Source: Adlercreutzia murintestinalis
Lineage (GTDB): Bacteria; Actinomycetota; Coriobacteriia; Coriobacteriales; Eggerthellaceae
Length of the DNA: 64,000 nt
Direction of reading: 5' to 3'
Assembly (NCBI RefSeq): GCF_943192905.1
Contig: NZ_CALPCC010000001.1
Location: 1-64,000 of the forward strand
The position numbers and the translations under genes were made by a program. Positions 52,738 to 62,496 of this stretch are shown piece by piece. Positions within the stretch are counted from its first letter, which is position 1, and each line of letters opens with the position of its first letter. The notes beneath the pieces were generated by a model that searched no databases, was not told the origin of the DNA, and worked only from the letters and a program-made list of their open reading frames with translations.

Positions 52738-53658
52738 CTACGCGCCGTGCTCTGCCATATACGCGTCCAGCTGTTCGCGCGTGCCCAGCGCCGCGCGCGT
52801 GGTGCCGCGATCGATGCGCTTCACCAGGTTCACCAGCACGCCACCGAAACCCACTTCCACGAAATCGGTCTCGCCCTGGGCTATCAGCGCTTCCACGCTC
52901 TGCTGGAACATGACGCCACTGCACACCTGAGCGCCCAGCCGGGCCGCTGCCTCTGCCGCCACAAACGGGCGCGCATCGGTGTTGCACAGCAGTGTAACCT
53001 GCGGTTCGGCGAAATCAAGCGAAGCACAGAACGTCTCCACTTCCTGAGCCGCATCAGCCATCAGCGGCGAATGGAACGCGCCAGCCGTGGCCAGCTTCAC
53101 GGCCTTCTTGCCCGCATCCTTCCAAGCCGCGCTCGCACGATCAAGGGCATCGGGCGTACCCGAAATGACCACCTGACCGGGGCAGTTCATGTTCGCTGGC
53201 ACCAGTACGCCGCCCTGCGCCTGCGCCTCGCACAGCGCACGCGCTTCCTCGACGGAGGCGCCCATCAGCGCCACCATGCCGCCCGGGTTCTTCTGGCAGG
53301 CAGCATCCATGGCGGTGGCGCGCACCTTCAGCAGGCGAGCCGCATCCTCAAGCGACAGCACGCCAGCCAGCACGAGCGCCGATATCTGCCCGAGCGAAAA
53401 GCCGATGATGGCATCGGGCCGAATACCCGCATCCTGCAGCACGCGACCCACGCCCACCGAGACCGCCATGGTCAGCGCTTGCGCCGCCACCGCCCCGTTC
53501 ACCTCTTCAGGCGTGCCGTCCTTGGCGAGCAGCGCCACATCGATGCCCAGCTCTTTTGAGAGCACGGTGAATGTGTCCGCCACCTGTGGCAGATCGAGCA
53601 GGTCAGTGCCCATGCCGGGCTTTTGCGCCCCCTGACCGCTGCACATCCACACGCTCAT
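52738..53658 (-). CDS. fabD: malonyl-CoA:ACP transacylase
   Basis: The 306-residue enzyme has the SGQGAQKPGMG start, the nucleophile motif as GFSLGQISALVLAG (most family members have GHSLGE), the Arg in LKVRATAMDAA and the His in GAFHSPLM. It moves malonyl groups onto acyl carrier protein. The Phe in place of His beside the Ser, and Gln in place of Glu, are unusual. The ATG overlaps the fabK stop by 4 bases; an upstream ATG 12 bases away is less likely. Confidence 0.9.
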   Translation of the reverse strand: MSVWMCSGQGAQKPGMGTDLLDLPQVADTFTVLSKELGIDVALLAKDGTPEEVNGAVAAQALTMAVSVGVGRVLQDAGIRPDAIIGFSLGQISALVLAGVLSLEDAARLLKVRATAMDAACQKNPGGMVALMGASVEEARALCEAQAQGGVLVPANMNCPGQVVISGTPDALDRASAAWKDAGKKAVKLATAGAFHSPLMADAAQEVETFCASLDFAEPQVTLLCNTDARPFVAAEAAARLGAQVCSGVMFQQSVEALIAQGETDFVEVGFGGVLVNLVKRIDRGTTRAALGTREQLDAYMAEHGA

Positions 53659-54647
53659 GCGCGGCTCCACCCGCGCGTGGCGTTGGCATCGGCCATCTGC
53701 TGCAAGTCCAATGCGCCCCAGCGTTCAGCCTCGGCGAACAGATCGTCGATGATCTGCCGTGCTGGCTTGCGGTCGTGCACCAGCGCGGCCACCTGACCGG
53801 ACATGACCGAGCCCGTCTTCACATCGCCCTGCACGGCGCGGCGCAGACTGCCAGCTAGCATCTCTTCGAGCTTGGCGCGGTCGGTGGCGTTGCCCTCAGC
53901 GGTGGTCTCCAGCTTCTTCGCCTCACGCGCGAACGCATTCTTCAGCTGGCGCACCGGCGCGCCGGACGCACGGCCGGTCACGATGGTGTCCGCATCGCCC
54001 GCATCGATGATCTTCTGCTTGTACGCATCGGCCACCGTGCATTCATCGGCGGTCAAGAAGCGCGTTCCCACCTGCACGCCTTCCGCACCCAGCGCGAAGG
54101 CAGCCGCCACGCCACGCCCGTCGGCCACGCCACCTGCGGTGATGACCGGAATGCTGATGGCATCGCAGACCGCAGGCGTCAGCGCCATGGTGGTCAGCTC
54201 GCCAATGTGGCCGCCCGCTTCTTGCCCTTCGGCGACGATGGCGTCAGCGCCTGCGCGCTCCATCTTCTTCGCTTGCGCGGACGAAGCCACCACCGGCACC
54301 ACCTTCATGCCAGCCGCTTTCCACATCTCGATGTAGGGACCAGGGGAACCGGCACCTGTGGTGACCACGTCCACCCGCAGATCGGCCAGAAGCTTCGCCA
54401 GTTCGGGCGCCTCCGGGTTCATCAGCATGATGTTCGCGCCGATGGGCTTGCTCGTCTTGGCGCGCGCTTCGGCCACCTGCTGCTCGACCCACGACAGCGG
54501 CGCCGAGCCACACGCGATGATGCCCAGACCACCTGCCTCGCTCACCGCAGCGGCAAGCGACGCATCGGCGATCCATGCCATAGCGCCCTGAATGATAGGC
54601 TTCTCGATGCCCAACAGCTCGGTCACACGGGTCTTCACCAGTGCCAC
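53655..54647 (-). CDS. fabK: FMN-dependent enoyl-ACP reductase II
   Basis: The 330-residue TIM-barrel protein is of the FabK/nitronate monooxygenase group: ELLGIEKPIIQGAMAWIADA, GGLGIIACGS, VVASSAQAKKMERAGADAIV, EGQEAGGHIG (FMN-binding loop), PVITAGGVADGRGV and VQVGTRFL. It reduces the enoyl-ACP double bond with NAD(P)H; FabK enzymes are not blocked by triclosan. It lies between acpP and fabD. Confidence 0.93.
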   Translation of the reverse strand: MALVKTRVTELLGIEKPIIQGAMAWIADASLAAAVSEAGGLGIIACGSAPLSWVEQQVAEARAKTSKPIGANIMLMNPEAPELAKLLADLRVDVVTTGAGSPGPYIEMWKAAGMKVVPVVASSAQAKKMERAGADAIVAEGQEAGGHIGELTTMALTPAVCDAISIPVITAGGVADGRGVAAAFALGAEGVQVGTRFLTADECTVADAYKQKIIDAGDADTIVTGRASGAPVRQLKNAFAREAKKLETTAEGNATDRAKLEEMLAGSLRRAVQGDVKTGSVMSGQVAALVHDRKPARQIIDDLFAEAERWGALDLQQMADANATRGWSRA

Positions 54648-54688
54648 TCCCCTCTCAAACGAAATGCGTGTTGCGTACGTGCTGAGCC

Positions 54689-54907
54689 TTACAGCGAATC
54701 AATATACGCGACCAGATCGCCCACGGTGCTCAGGCCCTCGGGCTCGCCGAAGTCGATGTCCATCTCTTCTTCCAGCGTGCAGGTCAGCTCAGCCATATCC
54801 AGGCTGTCAATGCCCAGGCTGTCGAACGTGGCGTCAGCAACCACCTGGTCCTCGGCGATATCAAGGTTCTCGTTGAGGATCTTTGCGATCGTATCGATAG
54901 TAGCCAT
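54689..54907 (-). CDS. acpP: acyl carrier protein
   Basis: The 72-residue acidic protein (MATIDTIAKILNENLDIAED) has the phosphopantetheine serine in GIDSLDMAELT. It carries growing acyl chains. ATG 54907 with GGGGAA upstream gives the normal length. First gene of the minus-strand unit and divergent from fabG. Confidence 0.95.
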   Translation of the reverse strand: MATIDTIAKILNENLDIAEDQVVADATFDSLGIDSLDMAELTCTLEEEMDIDFGEPEGLSTVGDLVAYIDSL

Positions 54908-55009
54908 ATGGGTTCCCCTTTCTTTTCGGCTTTGCACATTCTAGCCTATTTCGCTGCTCGCGCAGGGAATCTGTGCGCGCATCCTCGGGTTGCGCACCGC
55001 GTGAATAGG

Positions 55010-55015
55010 TATAAT
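55010..55015 (+). promoter_or_regulatory. -10 element upstream of fabG
   Basis: A perfect TATAAT lies 49 bp before the fabG start in the 156-bp divergent region. There is no good -35 hexamer at normal spacing, so a regulator may be needed. Confidence 0.45.
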
Positions 55016-55063
55016 TCTCCATCATATCTATGCAGCGCCTTCGGGCGCCGAGCGGAGGAGACT

Positions 55064-55816
55064 ATGAACGAAGAACAGCGCACTGCGCTCGTAACGGGAG
55101 CCAGTCGCGGAATCGGCGCCGCCTGCGCGCGCAGGCTGGCACGCGACGGATTCAACGTAGCCATCAACTACCGCAGCGATTCCAGCCGTCAAGCCGCTGA
55201 AGAGCTGCGCGAAGAACTGGAACGCGACTGCGGTGTGCGTGCGGTGTGCGTGCGGGGCGATGTGGCCGGATTCGAGAGCGCGAAGGATATGGTGGCAGCC
55301 GCCGTTGAACAGCTGGGTCGCTTGGACGTGCTGGTGAACAACGCTGGCATCACCCAGGACGGCCTGCTCATGCGCATGAGCGAAGAGCAGTTCGAGCGCG
55401 TGGTGGACACCAACTTGGGGGGTACCTTCAATTGCATGCGCCACGCGGTGCCCATCATGTGCAAGCAGCGCTACGGGCGCATCGTGAACATCAGCAGCGT
55501 CGTGGGCGAGCGCGGCAACGCCGGTCAGGCGAACTACGCCGCCAGCAAAGCGGGCATCATCGGGCTGACGCTGGCGACCGCGAAGGAGATCGGCGGGCGC
55601 GGCGTAACGGTCAATGCGGTGGCGCCGGGGTTCATCGAAACGGACATGACCGCCGCGCTCGATGAGAAGGCGGTAGCGGCGCTCACCGGCCATATCTCGC
55701 TCAAGCGGCTGGGCGCGGTGGACGACGTTGCGGCTGCGGTGGCGTTTCTGGCAAGCGACGATGCAAGCTATATAACCGGGCAGGTGCTCGGCGTGGACGG
55801 AGGGATATCACTGTGA
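55064..55816 (+). CDS. fabG: 3-oxoacyl-ACP reductase
   Basis: The 250-residue short-chain dehydrogenase has TGASRGIGAACARRLA (NADPH site), LVNNAGITQDGLLMRM, and the catalytic ISSVVGERGNAGQANYAASKAG (Ser, Tyr, Lys). It reduces beta-ketoacyl-ACP. ATG 55064 follows GGAGGAG. The stop overlaps fabF by 4 bases. Confidence 0.96.
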   Translation: MNEEQRTALVTGASRGIGAACARRLARDGFNVAINYRSDSSRQAAEELREELERDCGVRAVCVRGDVAGFESAKDMVAAAVEQLGRLDVLVNNAGITQDGLLMRMSEEQFERVVDTNLGGTFNCMRHAVPIMCKQRYGRIVNISSVVGERGNAGQANYAASKAGIIGLTLATAKEIGGRGVTVNAVAPGFIETDMTAALDEKAVAALTGHISLKRLGAVDDVAAAVAFLASDDASYITGQVLGVDGGISL

Positions 55817-57126
55817 GCATGAACGAAGGTTGCGAAGGCGCCGTGATCCCGCGCCGTGTGGTCATCACCGGCATGGGGGCCATCTCACCGGCTGGCATGG
55901 GGGCCGACACGCTCTTCGATGCGGCCGTTGCGGGCACGACGGCCATCAGCAAGCTGGAAGGCGATGTGGCCGAGTCGGTCAACGTGAACGTGGCCGGTCT
56001 GATCCACGATTTCGAGCCCACCGAACATCGCATGACCAAGAAGCAGGCCCGTCGGTGGGAGCGCTTCGTGCAATACGCGGTGGTGGCAGCCGACGAGGCC
56101 ATGCAGCAGGCGGGCTTGGTACGCGAGAGCGACGAGCGCGACGATACGCCCTTCGCCTTGGCCGATGGCATTGACCCGCACACGTTCGCCGTGGTCTACG
56201 GCAGCGGCATCGGCGGCATGGACATCTTCCAGGCCGAAGCGGTGAAGCTGCACGAGAAGGGCGGCAAGCGCGTCAGTCCGCTGTTCATTCCCACCATGAT
56301 CAGCAACATAGCGGCGGGCGAACTGGCCATTCGCTATGGGCTGCAAGGCGAATGCACCAACTGCGTGGTGGCCTGCGCCACCGGCACGCAGTGCATCGGC
56401 GATGCGTACCGGCTCATCCGCTTCGGGCTGGCCGATCGGGTGCTGGCCGGGGGCTCGGAAGAGAGCATCAGCGACGTGTCCATCGCCGGGTTCGCCAATT
56501 TGGGCGCCCTGACTCACGAAGCGGACCCGCAACGCGCCAGCCGCCCGTTCGACGCGAACCGGTCGGGTTTCGTGGCGGGCGAAGGCGCCGGAGCGCTGGT
56601 GCTCGAGAGCCTGGATGCGGCGCTCGAGCGCGGGGCGACCATTCTGGCGGAGGTCGTGGGCTTCGGTGCCACGGGCGACGCCCACCATATCACCGCGCCC
56701 GATCCCTCGGGTGAGGGCGTGGCGCGCGCGATGAGGCAAGCGCTCGCCGACGGGGGTTTCACGCCGGACGAGGTGGGCCATCTGAACGCGCACGGCACGT
56801 CCACCGGCCTCAACGATGCTACCGAAGCCACCGCGCTCGCGCTGCTGATGGGCACCGATGCGCCGCAAACGCCGGTAACCAGCACCAAGGGCATCACCGG
56901 CCACATGCTGGGCGCGGCAGGCGCCATCGAGGCCATCGTGTGCGCAAAATCGGTGGCGAACGACCTCGTGCCGCCCACAGCCGGTTTTGAAGAGGCCGAC
57001 CCCGCGTGCCCGGTGGTGGTGCTCACGGAGGCGCGACGCGACTACCCGCAGAAGGTGGCGCTGTCCAACAGCATCGGCTTTGGCGGCCACAACACCACGC
57101 TGGCGCTGGCCCCCTACAAGGAGTGA
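55813..57126 (+). CDS. fabF: 3-oxoacyl-ACP synthase II
   Basis: The 437-residue condensing enzyme has the Cys-His-His triad: TNCVVACATGTQCIGDAYRL, NAHGTSTGLNDATEATAL and KGITGHMLGAAGAIEAIV. It elongates acyl-ACP with malonyl-ACP. GTG 55813 overlaps the fabG stop (GTGA); ATG 55819 is an alternative. No fabH is present in the window. Confidence 0.96.
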   Translation: MSMNEGCEGAVIPRRVVITGMGAISPAGMGADTLFDAAVAGTTAISKLEGDVAESVNVNVAGLIHDFEPTEHRMTKKQARRWERFVQYAVVAADEAMQQAGLVRESDERDDTPFALADGIDPHTFAVVYGSGIGGMDIFQAEAVKLHEKGGKRVSPLFIPTMISNIAAGELAIRYGLQGECTNCVVACATGTQCIGDAYRLIRFGLADRVLAGGSEESISDVSIAGFANLGALTHEADPQRASRPFDANRSGFVAGEGAGALVLESLDAALERGATILAEVVGFGATGDAHHITAPDPSGEGVARAMRQALADGGFTPDEVGHLNAHGTSTGLNDATEATALALLMGTDAPQTPVTSTKGITGHMLGAAGAIEAIVCAKSVANDLVPPTAGFEEADPACPVVVLTEARRDYPQKVALSNSIGFGGHNTTLALAPYKE

Positions 57127-57128
57127 AC

Positions 57129-57578
57129 ATGGCGAAGAGAGATTTCCCCTGTGACCGCGAGGGCGTGATGCAGCTGCTGCCGCACCGCGACCCCTTCCTC
57201 TGGGTCGACCGCATTCTGGAATGCGAACCGGGCGAGCGCATCGTGGCCGAGCTTGACGTACGGGCTGACCTGCCTCTGTTCGCAGGGCATTTCCCCTCGC
57301 GGCCCGTGTTTCCCGGTGTGTTGATCATGGAGGCGCTCGCGCAGGCGGCGTGCTGCTGCCTGATGGCCGCCCAAGATGAGACCGTGAACCTGGGGTATTT
57401 GGCTGGCATCGACAAGGCTCGCTTCCGCGAAACCGTGCTGCCAGGCGATACCATCCAGCTTGAAGCGCATATCGTGCAGGCTAGCAGCAAGTTCTGCAAA
57501 GCCGAGGTGCGCGCGCGCAAGGGCGAGAAGCTGGTAGCCGAAGCGGTGCAACGCTATTTCTTCGCGCCTGCGCAATGA
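57129..57578 (+). CDS. fabZ: 3-hydroxyacyl-ACP dehydratase
   Basis: The 149-residue hotdog protein has LPHRDPFLWVDRI and the catalytic FAGHFPSRPVFPGVLIMEALAQA (His and Glu). It removes water from 3-hydroxyacyl-ACP. It begins two bases after the fabF stop, in the same operon. Confidence 0.95.
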   Translation: MAKRDFPCDREGVMQLLPHRDPFLWVDRILECEPGERIVAELDVRADLPLFAGHFPSRPVFPGVLIMEALAQAACCCLMAAQDETVNLGYLAGIDKARFRETVLPGDTIQLEAHIVQASSKFCKAEVRARKGEKLVAEAVQRYFFAPAQ

Positions 57579-57683
57579 TGCTTTCGGCGTACACGCCCGC
57601 CGATGTGGCCGCGTACGCCAACACCCGCCGACGTTCGCGCTTCACGTAAGACATCCCGAGCATGAAAGAGACGCAGATCAGCC

Positions 57684-60062
57684 ATGGATCCTGAACGCTA
57701 CTATAAATACACCGACCTGGGAACGGTCGACCACCCCGCAGGCACAGCCCCCGTGCACGAGGCGCCCGCCGAGGCTGACGATGCAGCGCCGGGAGTGGTG
57801 TACCTGCTCGATCAGCTGAGCCAAAAGCGCCCCGGTCCGGTGCTGGTGGCAGGCTTTGGCACCCCGCTCAAGAATGCCGTGCGGGCGGCGGACGGGTTCG
57901 GCGTGAAGCCCCTCTACACCACGGGCACCGACGACAAGCTGCGCGCATTCAGCTTCGGGAGCACCGCGCAGGTGGCCTCGCTCGGCCCGAAGTTCGACGA
58001 GCGCCTGTTCTCCAACGAGTACGCCATTCTTGAAGCCGCAGCTTCGGTGGCGGCGCGCACCCTGCTCTGGGCGCAGAAGCAGCCGCCCAGCGAGCTGCTG
58101 CGCCAGGAAGCAGCGCGGCGCGACCTGTTGCTGATGGTGCCCAGCGGCATCGATCGCACTTTGCTCACCTGGAACGGCGCAACCCCCGACGAGCCGGGCC
58201 AGCCGGTTGAATGGCGACGCTGCGCCCATTGTGGGCTGACGCACAACTATGCCCAGGTGCGCGCGCAGGGCTGGAAGTGCCCCAGCTGCGGCAGGCTGTA
58301 TCGCATGGACTCCAACGAGCGCATCTGCGTGACGCTGGATGCGGACAGCTTCCAGGAGATGGATGCCTGCGTGGCCGAGATCGACCCGCTGGGCTTCCCC
58401 GAGTTCGAGCAGATCATCGGTCGCGCGCAGGAGCGCAGCGGCCTTGAGGAAGGCGTGCGCACCGGCGTTGGCCGCATCGGCGGCATTCCGGTAGCCATCG
58501 GCATCATGGAAACAGCCTTCATGATGGGCAGCATGGGTCATGTGGTGGGCGAGAAGCTGACGCGGCTGATCGAGCGCGCCACCGCCGACGAGCTGCCTGT
58601 GATGATCTTTTGCGCATCGGGCGGCGCGCGCATGCAAGAGGGTCTGGTGTCGCTCATGCAGATGGCGAAGGTCTCTGCGGCGGTGGAGGCTCACGGTCGT
58701 GCCGGGCAGTTGTTCGTGTCGATCATCACCGATCCCACGACCGGAGGCGTGACCGCCTCGTTCGCCACGCTTGGCGATGTGATCTTGGCTGAACCGCAAG
58801 CGCTGCTGGGCTTCGCCGGGCGCCGCGTCATCCAAGACACCATTCGCCAGACGCTGCCCGAGGGGTTCCAGAGCGCTGAATTCGCGCTCGAACATGGGCT
58901 GATCGATGCCATCGTGGAGCGCGACCAGATGCGCGCCACATTGGAGAGCATCTTGAGCTTGCACGGCTACAAAGCGGTCGGCCAGGGCGCCGATCGAGCG
59001 ACTCGCGAAGCGACCGACGCTGATGCGACCAACACTGATGCACCTGATGCTAGCGCGCCCGGCACCACCACACCTGAAACCGAAACGCCGGGCACCCTGC
59101 GAGCGCTGATGAGCGGCCTGAGCGGTCTGGCAGACCTGGTGGGCACCGCCGTCAGCGAACAAACATCCCGCGCAGGCATGTGGTGGGCGCTGCGCAACAA
59201 GGGCGTGGCCGACGCGCCCCGCCTGCGCCCTGCTACCAGCAGCATTCAGATACCACGCCCGGGCACGAAGGACGAGCCGGTCAACCACGCTTGGGAAAGC
59301 GTGCAGTTGGCGCGCAATGCCAAGCGGCCCACCTCGCTGTTCTACATCGACCAGCTGGTAGACGGGTTCATAGAGCTGCACGGCGACCGCATGTTCGGCG
59401 ACGATGGCGCCATCGTGGGTGGCATCGGGCGCATCGACGGCCGCCCGGTGACCATCGTGGCACAGGAGAAGGGCGCCGACCTGAAACAGCGCGTAGCCCG
59501 CAACTTCGGTTGTCCGCAGCCCGAAGGATACCGTAAAGCCCAGCGTCTCATGATGCAAGCCGAGAAGTTCGGGCGTCCCATCGTGTGCCTGGTTGACACC
59601 CAAGGCGCCTTCTGCGGGCGCGAGGCGGAAGAGCGCGGCATCGGCAACGCCATCGGCGAGAGCTTGGCGCTCATGGCGGGGCTGACCGTTCCGGTGGTCA
59701 CCGTGGTGCTGGGCGAGGGCGGTAGCGGCGGCGCGCTGGCGCTCGCCGTAGCGAACCGCGTAGCCATGCAAGAGCATGCCGTCTACAGCGTGCTGTCGCC
59801 GGAAGGCTTCGCCAGCATCCTATGGAAGGATGGCAGCCGCGCACCGGAAGCCGCCGAGGTCATGAAGCTCTCTGCGGCCGATGCGCTCGAAATGGGGATC
59901 ATTGAGGACGTGGTGCCCGAAGGCGCCGCCCCCGCGCACGAAAACCCCGACCAAGCGGCTGCGGCGGTGTGGCTGTATGTCACCACCGCCTTAGACGAGC
60001 TGGCCGAGAAATCGCCCGAAGAGTTGCGCAATCAGCGCTACAGCCGATTCAGGGCGTTCTAG
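57684..60062 (+). CDS. accDA: fused acetyl-CoA carboxylase carboxyltransferase (AccD-AccA) with N-terminal extension
   Basis: The 792-residue protein has a Zn ribbon (CAHCG...CPSCG, about residues 180-205), the AccD crotonase domain (GVGRIGGIPVAIGIMETAFM, CASGGARMQEG), an Asp/Ala/Thr-rich linker (about 430-470) and the AccA domain (NAKRPTSLFYIDQLVDGFIE, DTQGAFCGREAEERG, GEGGSGGALALAVANRV). It carboxylates acetyl-CoA from carboxybiotin. Ordinary AccD begins near its Zn ribbon; here 175 extra residues precede it, and VLVAGFGTPLKNAVRAADGF with GVKPLYTTGT resembles the N-terminal domain of biotin carboxylase. Neither accC nor accB is in the window. Last gene of the fab unit. Confidence 0.93.
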   Translation: MDPERYYKYTDLGTVDHPAGTAPVHEAPAEADDAAPGVVYLLDQLSQKRPGPVLVAGFGTPLKNAVRAADGFGVKPLYTTGTDDKLRAFSFGSTAQVASLGPKFDERLFSNEYAILEAAASVAARTLLWAQKQPPSELLRQEAARRDLLLMVPSGIDRTLLTWNGATPDEPGQPVEWRRCAHCGLTHNYAQVRAQGWKCPSCGRLYRMDSNERICVTLDADSFQEMDACVAEIDPLGFPEFEQIIGRAQERSGLEEGVRTGVGRIGGIPVAIGIMETAFMMGSMGHVVGEKLTRLIERATADELPVMIFCASGGARMQEGLVSLMQMAKVSAAVEAHGRAGQLFVSIITDPTTGGVTASFATLGDVILAEPQALLGFAGRRVIQDTIRQTLPEGFQSAEFALEHGLIDAIVERDQMRATLESILSLHGYKAVGQGADRATREATDADATNTDAPDASAPGTTTPETETPGTLRALMSGLSGLADLVGTAVSEQTSRAGMWWALRNKGVADAPRLRPATSSIQIPRPGTKDEPVNHAWESVQLARNAKRPTSLFYIDQLVDGFIELHGDRMFGDDGAIVGGIGRIDGRPVTIVAQEKGADLKQRVARNFGCPQPEGYRKAQRLMMQAEKFGRPIVCLVDTQGAFCGREAEERGIGNAIGESLALMAGLTVPVVTVVLGEGGSGGALALAVANRVAMQEHAVYSVLSPEGFASILWKDGSRAPEAAEVMKLSAADALEMGIIEDVVPEGAAPAHENPDQAAAAVWLYVTTALDELAEKSPEELRNQRYSRFRAF

Positions 60063-60216
60063 GGAACATACGACAGGAAAGCCAAAACCGCAAGAAAGCC
60101 CCGGGGTCATCGAAGCGCGATTCTGCAGCGCTAGAAAAATGTGGTACACCTTGTCGCATTTTTCGACGCGCGAAGCCGAGCGCGAGATGGCCCGGGGGCT
60201 TCCGAGCGAACCTTCC

Positions 60217-61545
60217 CTAAACGCTTCCGTGGCGCACCGCGTTGTCGGGATGGATCGTCATGGATTGGAACCGATTGGCCATGTATTCATCATCGAAATA
60301 GTCCGCATAGAACTGTTGGATGGGCGTCACCACCGGATCGCCCGACAAGCGCTCGTACCAACAATCCAGCGCTTCCAGCGTCATGATGGCATCCACCAGC
60401 ATGAACACGGTTGCCACCGTGGTCACCACATAGCGCCAGTTCCACGGAATCAAGTTCACGATGCGCAGCAGCAGCGGCAGCAGCAGCTTGATCCATACCA
60501 CGCCCAGCGCGCCCCACGCCGCCATGGCAAGCCCGCACGTGCGGCCACCGATGGAGAGGAACTGCCCCGTATAATCCCAGGCCACCGCACCGAAGGTGTA
60601 TTGCATCCACCAGCTGACGAAGTACTCGAACGCGCCACCGATGACCGCCGAGCACAGGAAGATGAGTAGGATGTTGCGCTTGTACAGGCGGTTCAACAGC
60701 AACGTCATCAGCACCGCACCAATACCGTAAATGGGGCTGAACGGCCCGAACAGCAGCCCCGCGCGGTCCTGCCATTCGCCGGGCACCACCACGAAGTAAT
60801 GATAGAGCGTCTCCATGCCATCGCCCAGCATGCACACCACGAAGAAGATCCAGAACAGATTGAAGAAGTTCAGGTCAATGTAGCCCTTCCCGGACACATC
60901 ACGCCCGAGCGTGCCGTCCTCCTGCTCCTGGCGCAATTCGCTCTCGTGCAGCTTGCGTTGCAGGCGCCGCTCGTCGCGCAGACCTGGGTCCAAATACACC
61001 TGGAAGGCCACCAAAATGCCCGCAGCCACGCCGTACAAGATCAGATAGGCGCTGACGCCATACAGCATGATCGAGCAACTAGCGCCCACCAGCAACGTGA
61101 TGTACAGCGCATAGATCACCAGCGCTGCGAACCGTCGTCGATTGCGCAAGATGCCAATGCCGAACGCCAAGAACCCAAGCGCAACCAAGATCAGGTCGGC
61201 CATGAACACGAATGTGACCACGATGCTAGACAGACCCATCTGATCCATGCGCCCCGACTGGAAAGCCTGAACGGTGCCCACCAGATCCCATACCAGGTTG
61301 CCCATGCCATACAGCGCGCCCAAGATGCAGAGCACGCCGAATATTTTCATGGCAAGGGGCAGCTTCTTGCTATCCACTGGCGCGCTGACCATACGGCGCC
61401 ACCAACTGCCATCGTACGCTTCGCGAATGTCCTCACGAAGGCCGTGCAACTCGGCGCCGAAATCGGCTCCCGTGGACAAGGTCTGCCCCTTGCGCGGGTG
61501 CCGGTCGTCTTTACGTTCTCGTCGGTCGTCTTTATGCTCTGTCAT
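60217..61545 (-). CDS. multi-pass membrane protein, ABC_trans_CmpB-like (PF06541 type)
   Basis: The 442-residue protein has a charged N-terminus (MTEHKDDRRERKDDRHPRKG), then about ten TM segments. The C-terminal half (LFGPFSPIYGIGAVLMTLLL, FLCSAVIGGAFEYFVSWWMQ, AWDYTGQFLSIGGRTCGLAM) matches the pattern of the putative type IV ABC transporter permease family. No ATPase lies beside it, so a transport role is doubtful. The 154-bp gap after accDA holds a possible bidirectional terminator around 60133-60161 (AAAAATG/CATTTTT). Confidence 0.7.
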   Translation of the reverse strand: MTEHKDDRRERKDDRHPRKGQTLSTGADFGAELHGLREDIREAYDGSWWRRMVSAPVDSKKLPLAMKIFGVLCILGALYGMGNLVWDLVGTVQAFQSGRMDQMGLSSIVVTFVFMADLILVALGFLAFGIGILRNRRRFAALVIYALYITLLVGASCSIMLYGVSAYLILYGVAAGILVAFQVYLDPGLRDERRLQRKLHESELRQEQEDGTLGRDVSGKGYIDLNFFNLFWIFFVVCMLGDGMETLYHYFVVVPGEWQDRAGLLFGPFSPIYGIGAVLMTLLLNRLYKRNILLIFLCSAVIGGAFEYFVSWWMQYTFGAVAWDYTGQFLSIGGRTCGLAMAAWGALGVVWIKLLLPLLLRIVNLIPWNWRYVVTTVATVFMLVDAIMTLEALDCWYERLSGDPVVTPIQQFYADYFDDEYMANRFQSMTIHPDNAVRHGSV

Positions 61546-61641
61546 GAATGCTCCTTGGGAAAGGGCGCTCAGGTCCCTGCCTCATCTTCAAAGCGCACCT
61601 TGCAGGCAGCGCTTCGATCCGTTCCGTTTGTCATGCCGCTC

Positions 61642-62340
61642 TCATGCGTGCGTTTTGTCCTGCCCTGCATAGGCTATCGCAAGGAACCGTTCTGCGGTCA
61701 ACTCCGTAAACGAAGCGACGAACAGATCGGAGGTCTCTTTGAGCTGCTCGGGCGTGCCCGCGATGTCGTTGTCAAAAACGCTCATTGTACGATAGCCTGC
61801 CGCGCGCAACGTGCGAAGCGCATACGCCGCATCCTCAACGCCCCACGTGACCGCACGCTCGGTGCCGAGCGCCGCGCGCGCTGTATCATAAACGAGCGGT
61901 TCGCGCTTAGACGAGCGCACGTCCTCAACTGACACGATGGCCCGCATATACGGGGCAAGCCCCGCATTGTTCAACCCTTCGCGCAAGAACGCAGCGGGTG
62001 TAGACGAAGCCACCGCCATGGGCACACCCGCCTCCGCCAGCCCGCGCACAAACGAAGCAGCCCCCGGTTTCAGAACCACCTCGTCAGCATACCAATGCAT
62101 GATCTCACCGGCGATCAACTGCTCCACCGCCGCGCCCGATGCGCCGAATCCGTAGCGCTCGTGGATGTAGTCGCCGCACTCCCGCAAGGTTGCCTGCGTG
62201 AAATAATCGCGGTCGGCCTGCGTCAGCTGCACCCCTGCGCGTTCGGCGATGCGGTCGTCCAGCGAATGCCACATGCCCATGCTGTCCAGCAACGTGCCGT
62301 CGCAATCGAAGATGACGCCTATGTCCGAGCGAGTTTCCAT
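61642..62340 (-). CDS. HAD-superfamily phosphatase, phosphoglucomutase-like
   Basis: The 232-residue hydrolase has motif I VIFDCDGTLLDSMG, motif II VASST, motif III Lys in SSKREPLVYD and motif IV VEDAAYALRTL. A helical cap lies between motifs I and II. Substrate unknown; a sugar phosphate is typical. It is divergent from nothing and ends about 97 bp after the membrane protein start. Confidence 0.88.
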   Translation of the reverse strand: METRSDIGVIFDCDGTLLDSMGMWHSLDDRIAERAGVQLTQADRDYFTQATLRECGDYIHERYGFGASGAAVEQLIAGEIMHWYADEVVLKPGAASFVRGLAEAGVPMAVASSTPAAFLREGLNNAGLAPYMRAIVSVEDVRSSKREPLVYDTARAALGTERAVTWGVEDAAYALRTLRAAGYRTMSVFDNDIAGTPEQLKETSDLFVASFTELTAERFLAIAYAGQDKTHA

Positions 62341-62496
62341 GACCTGCCATTATAGCGATAGCAAGAGAGGGAAACGTCCCGTAATTCCTTACAACGCTCG
62401 AAGAAGCGTGTCGATGATGCCCTGCTGTGTCCGCACTCTCATCGCATGTCGTACAGGTACGCGCAAACTCTTCGCGTCAATCGCGTTTCTAGATCA

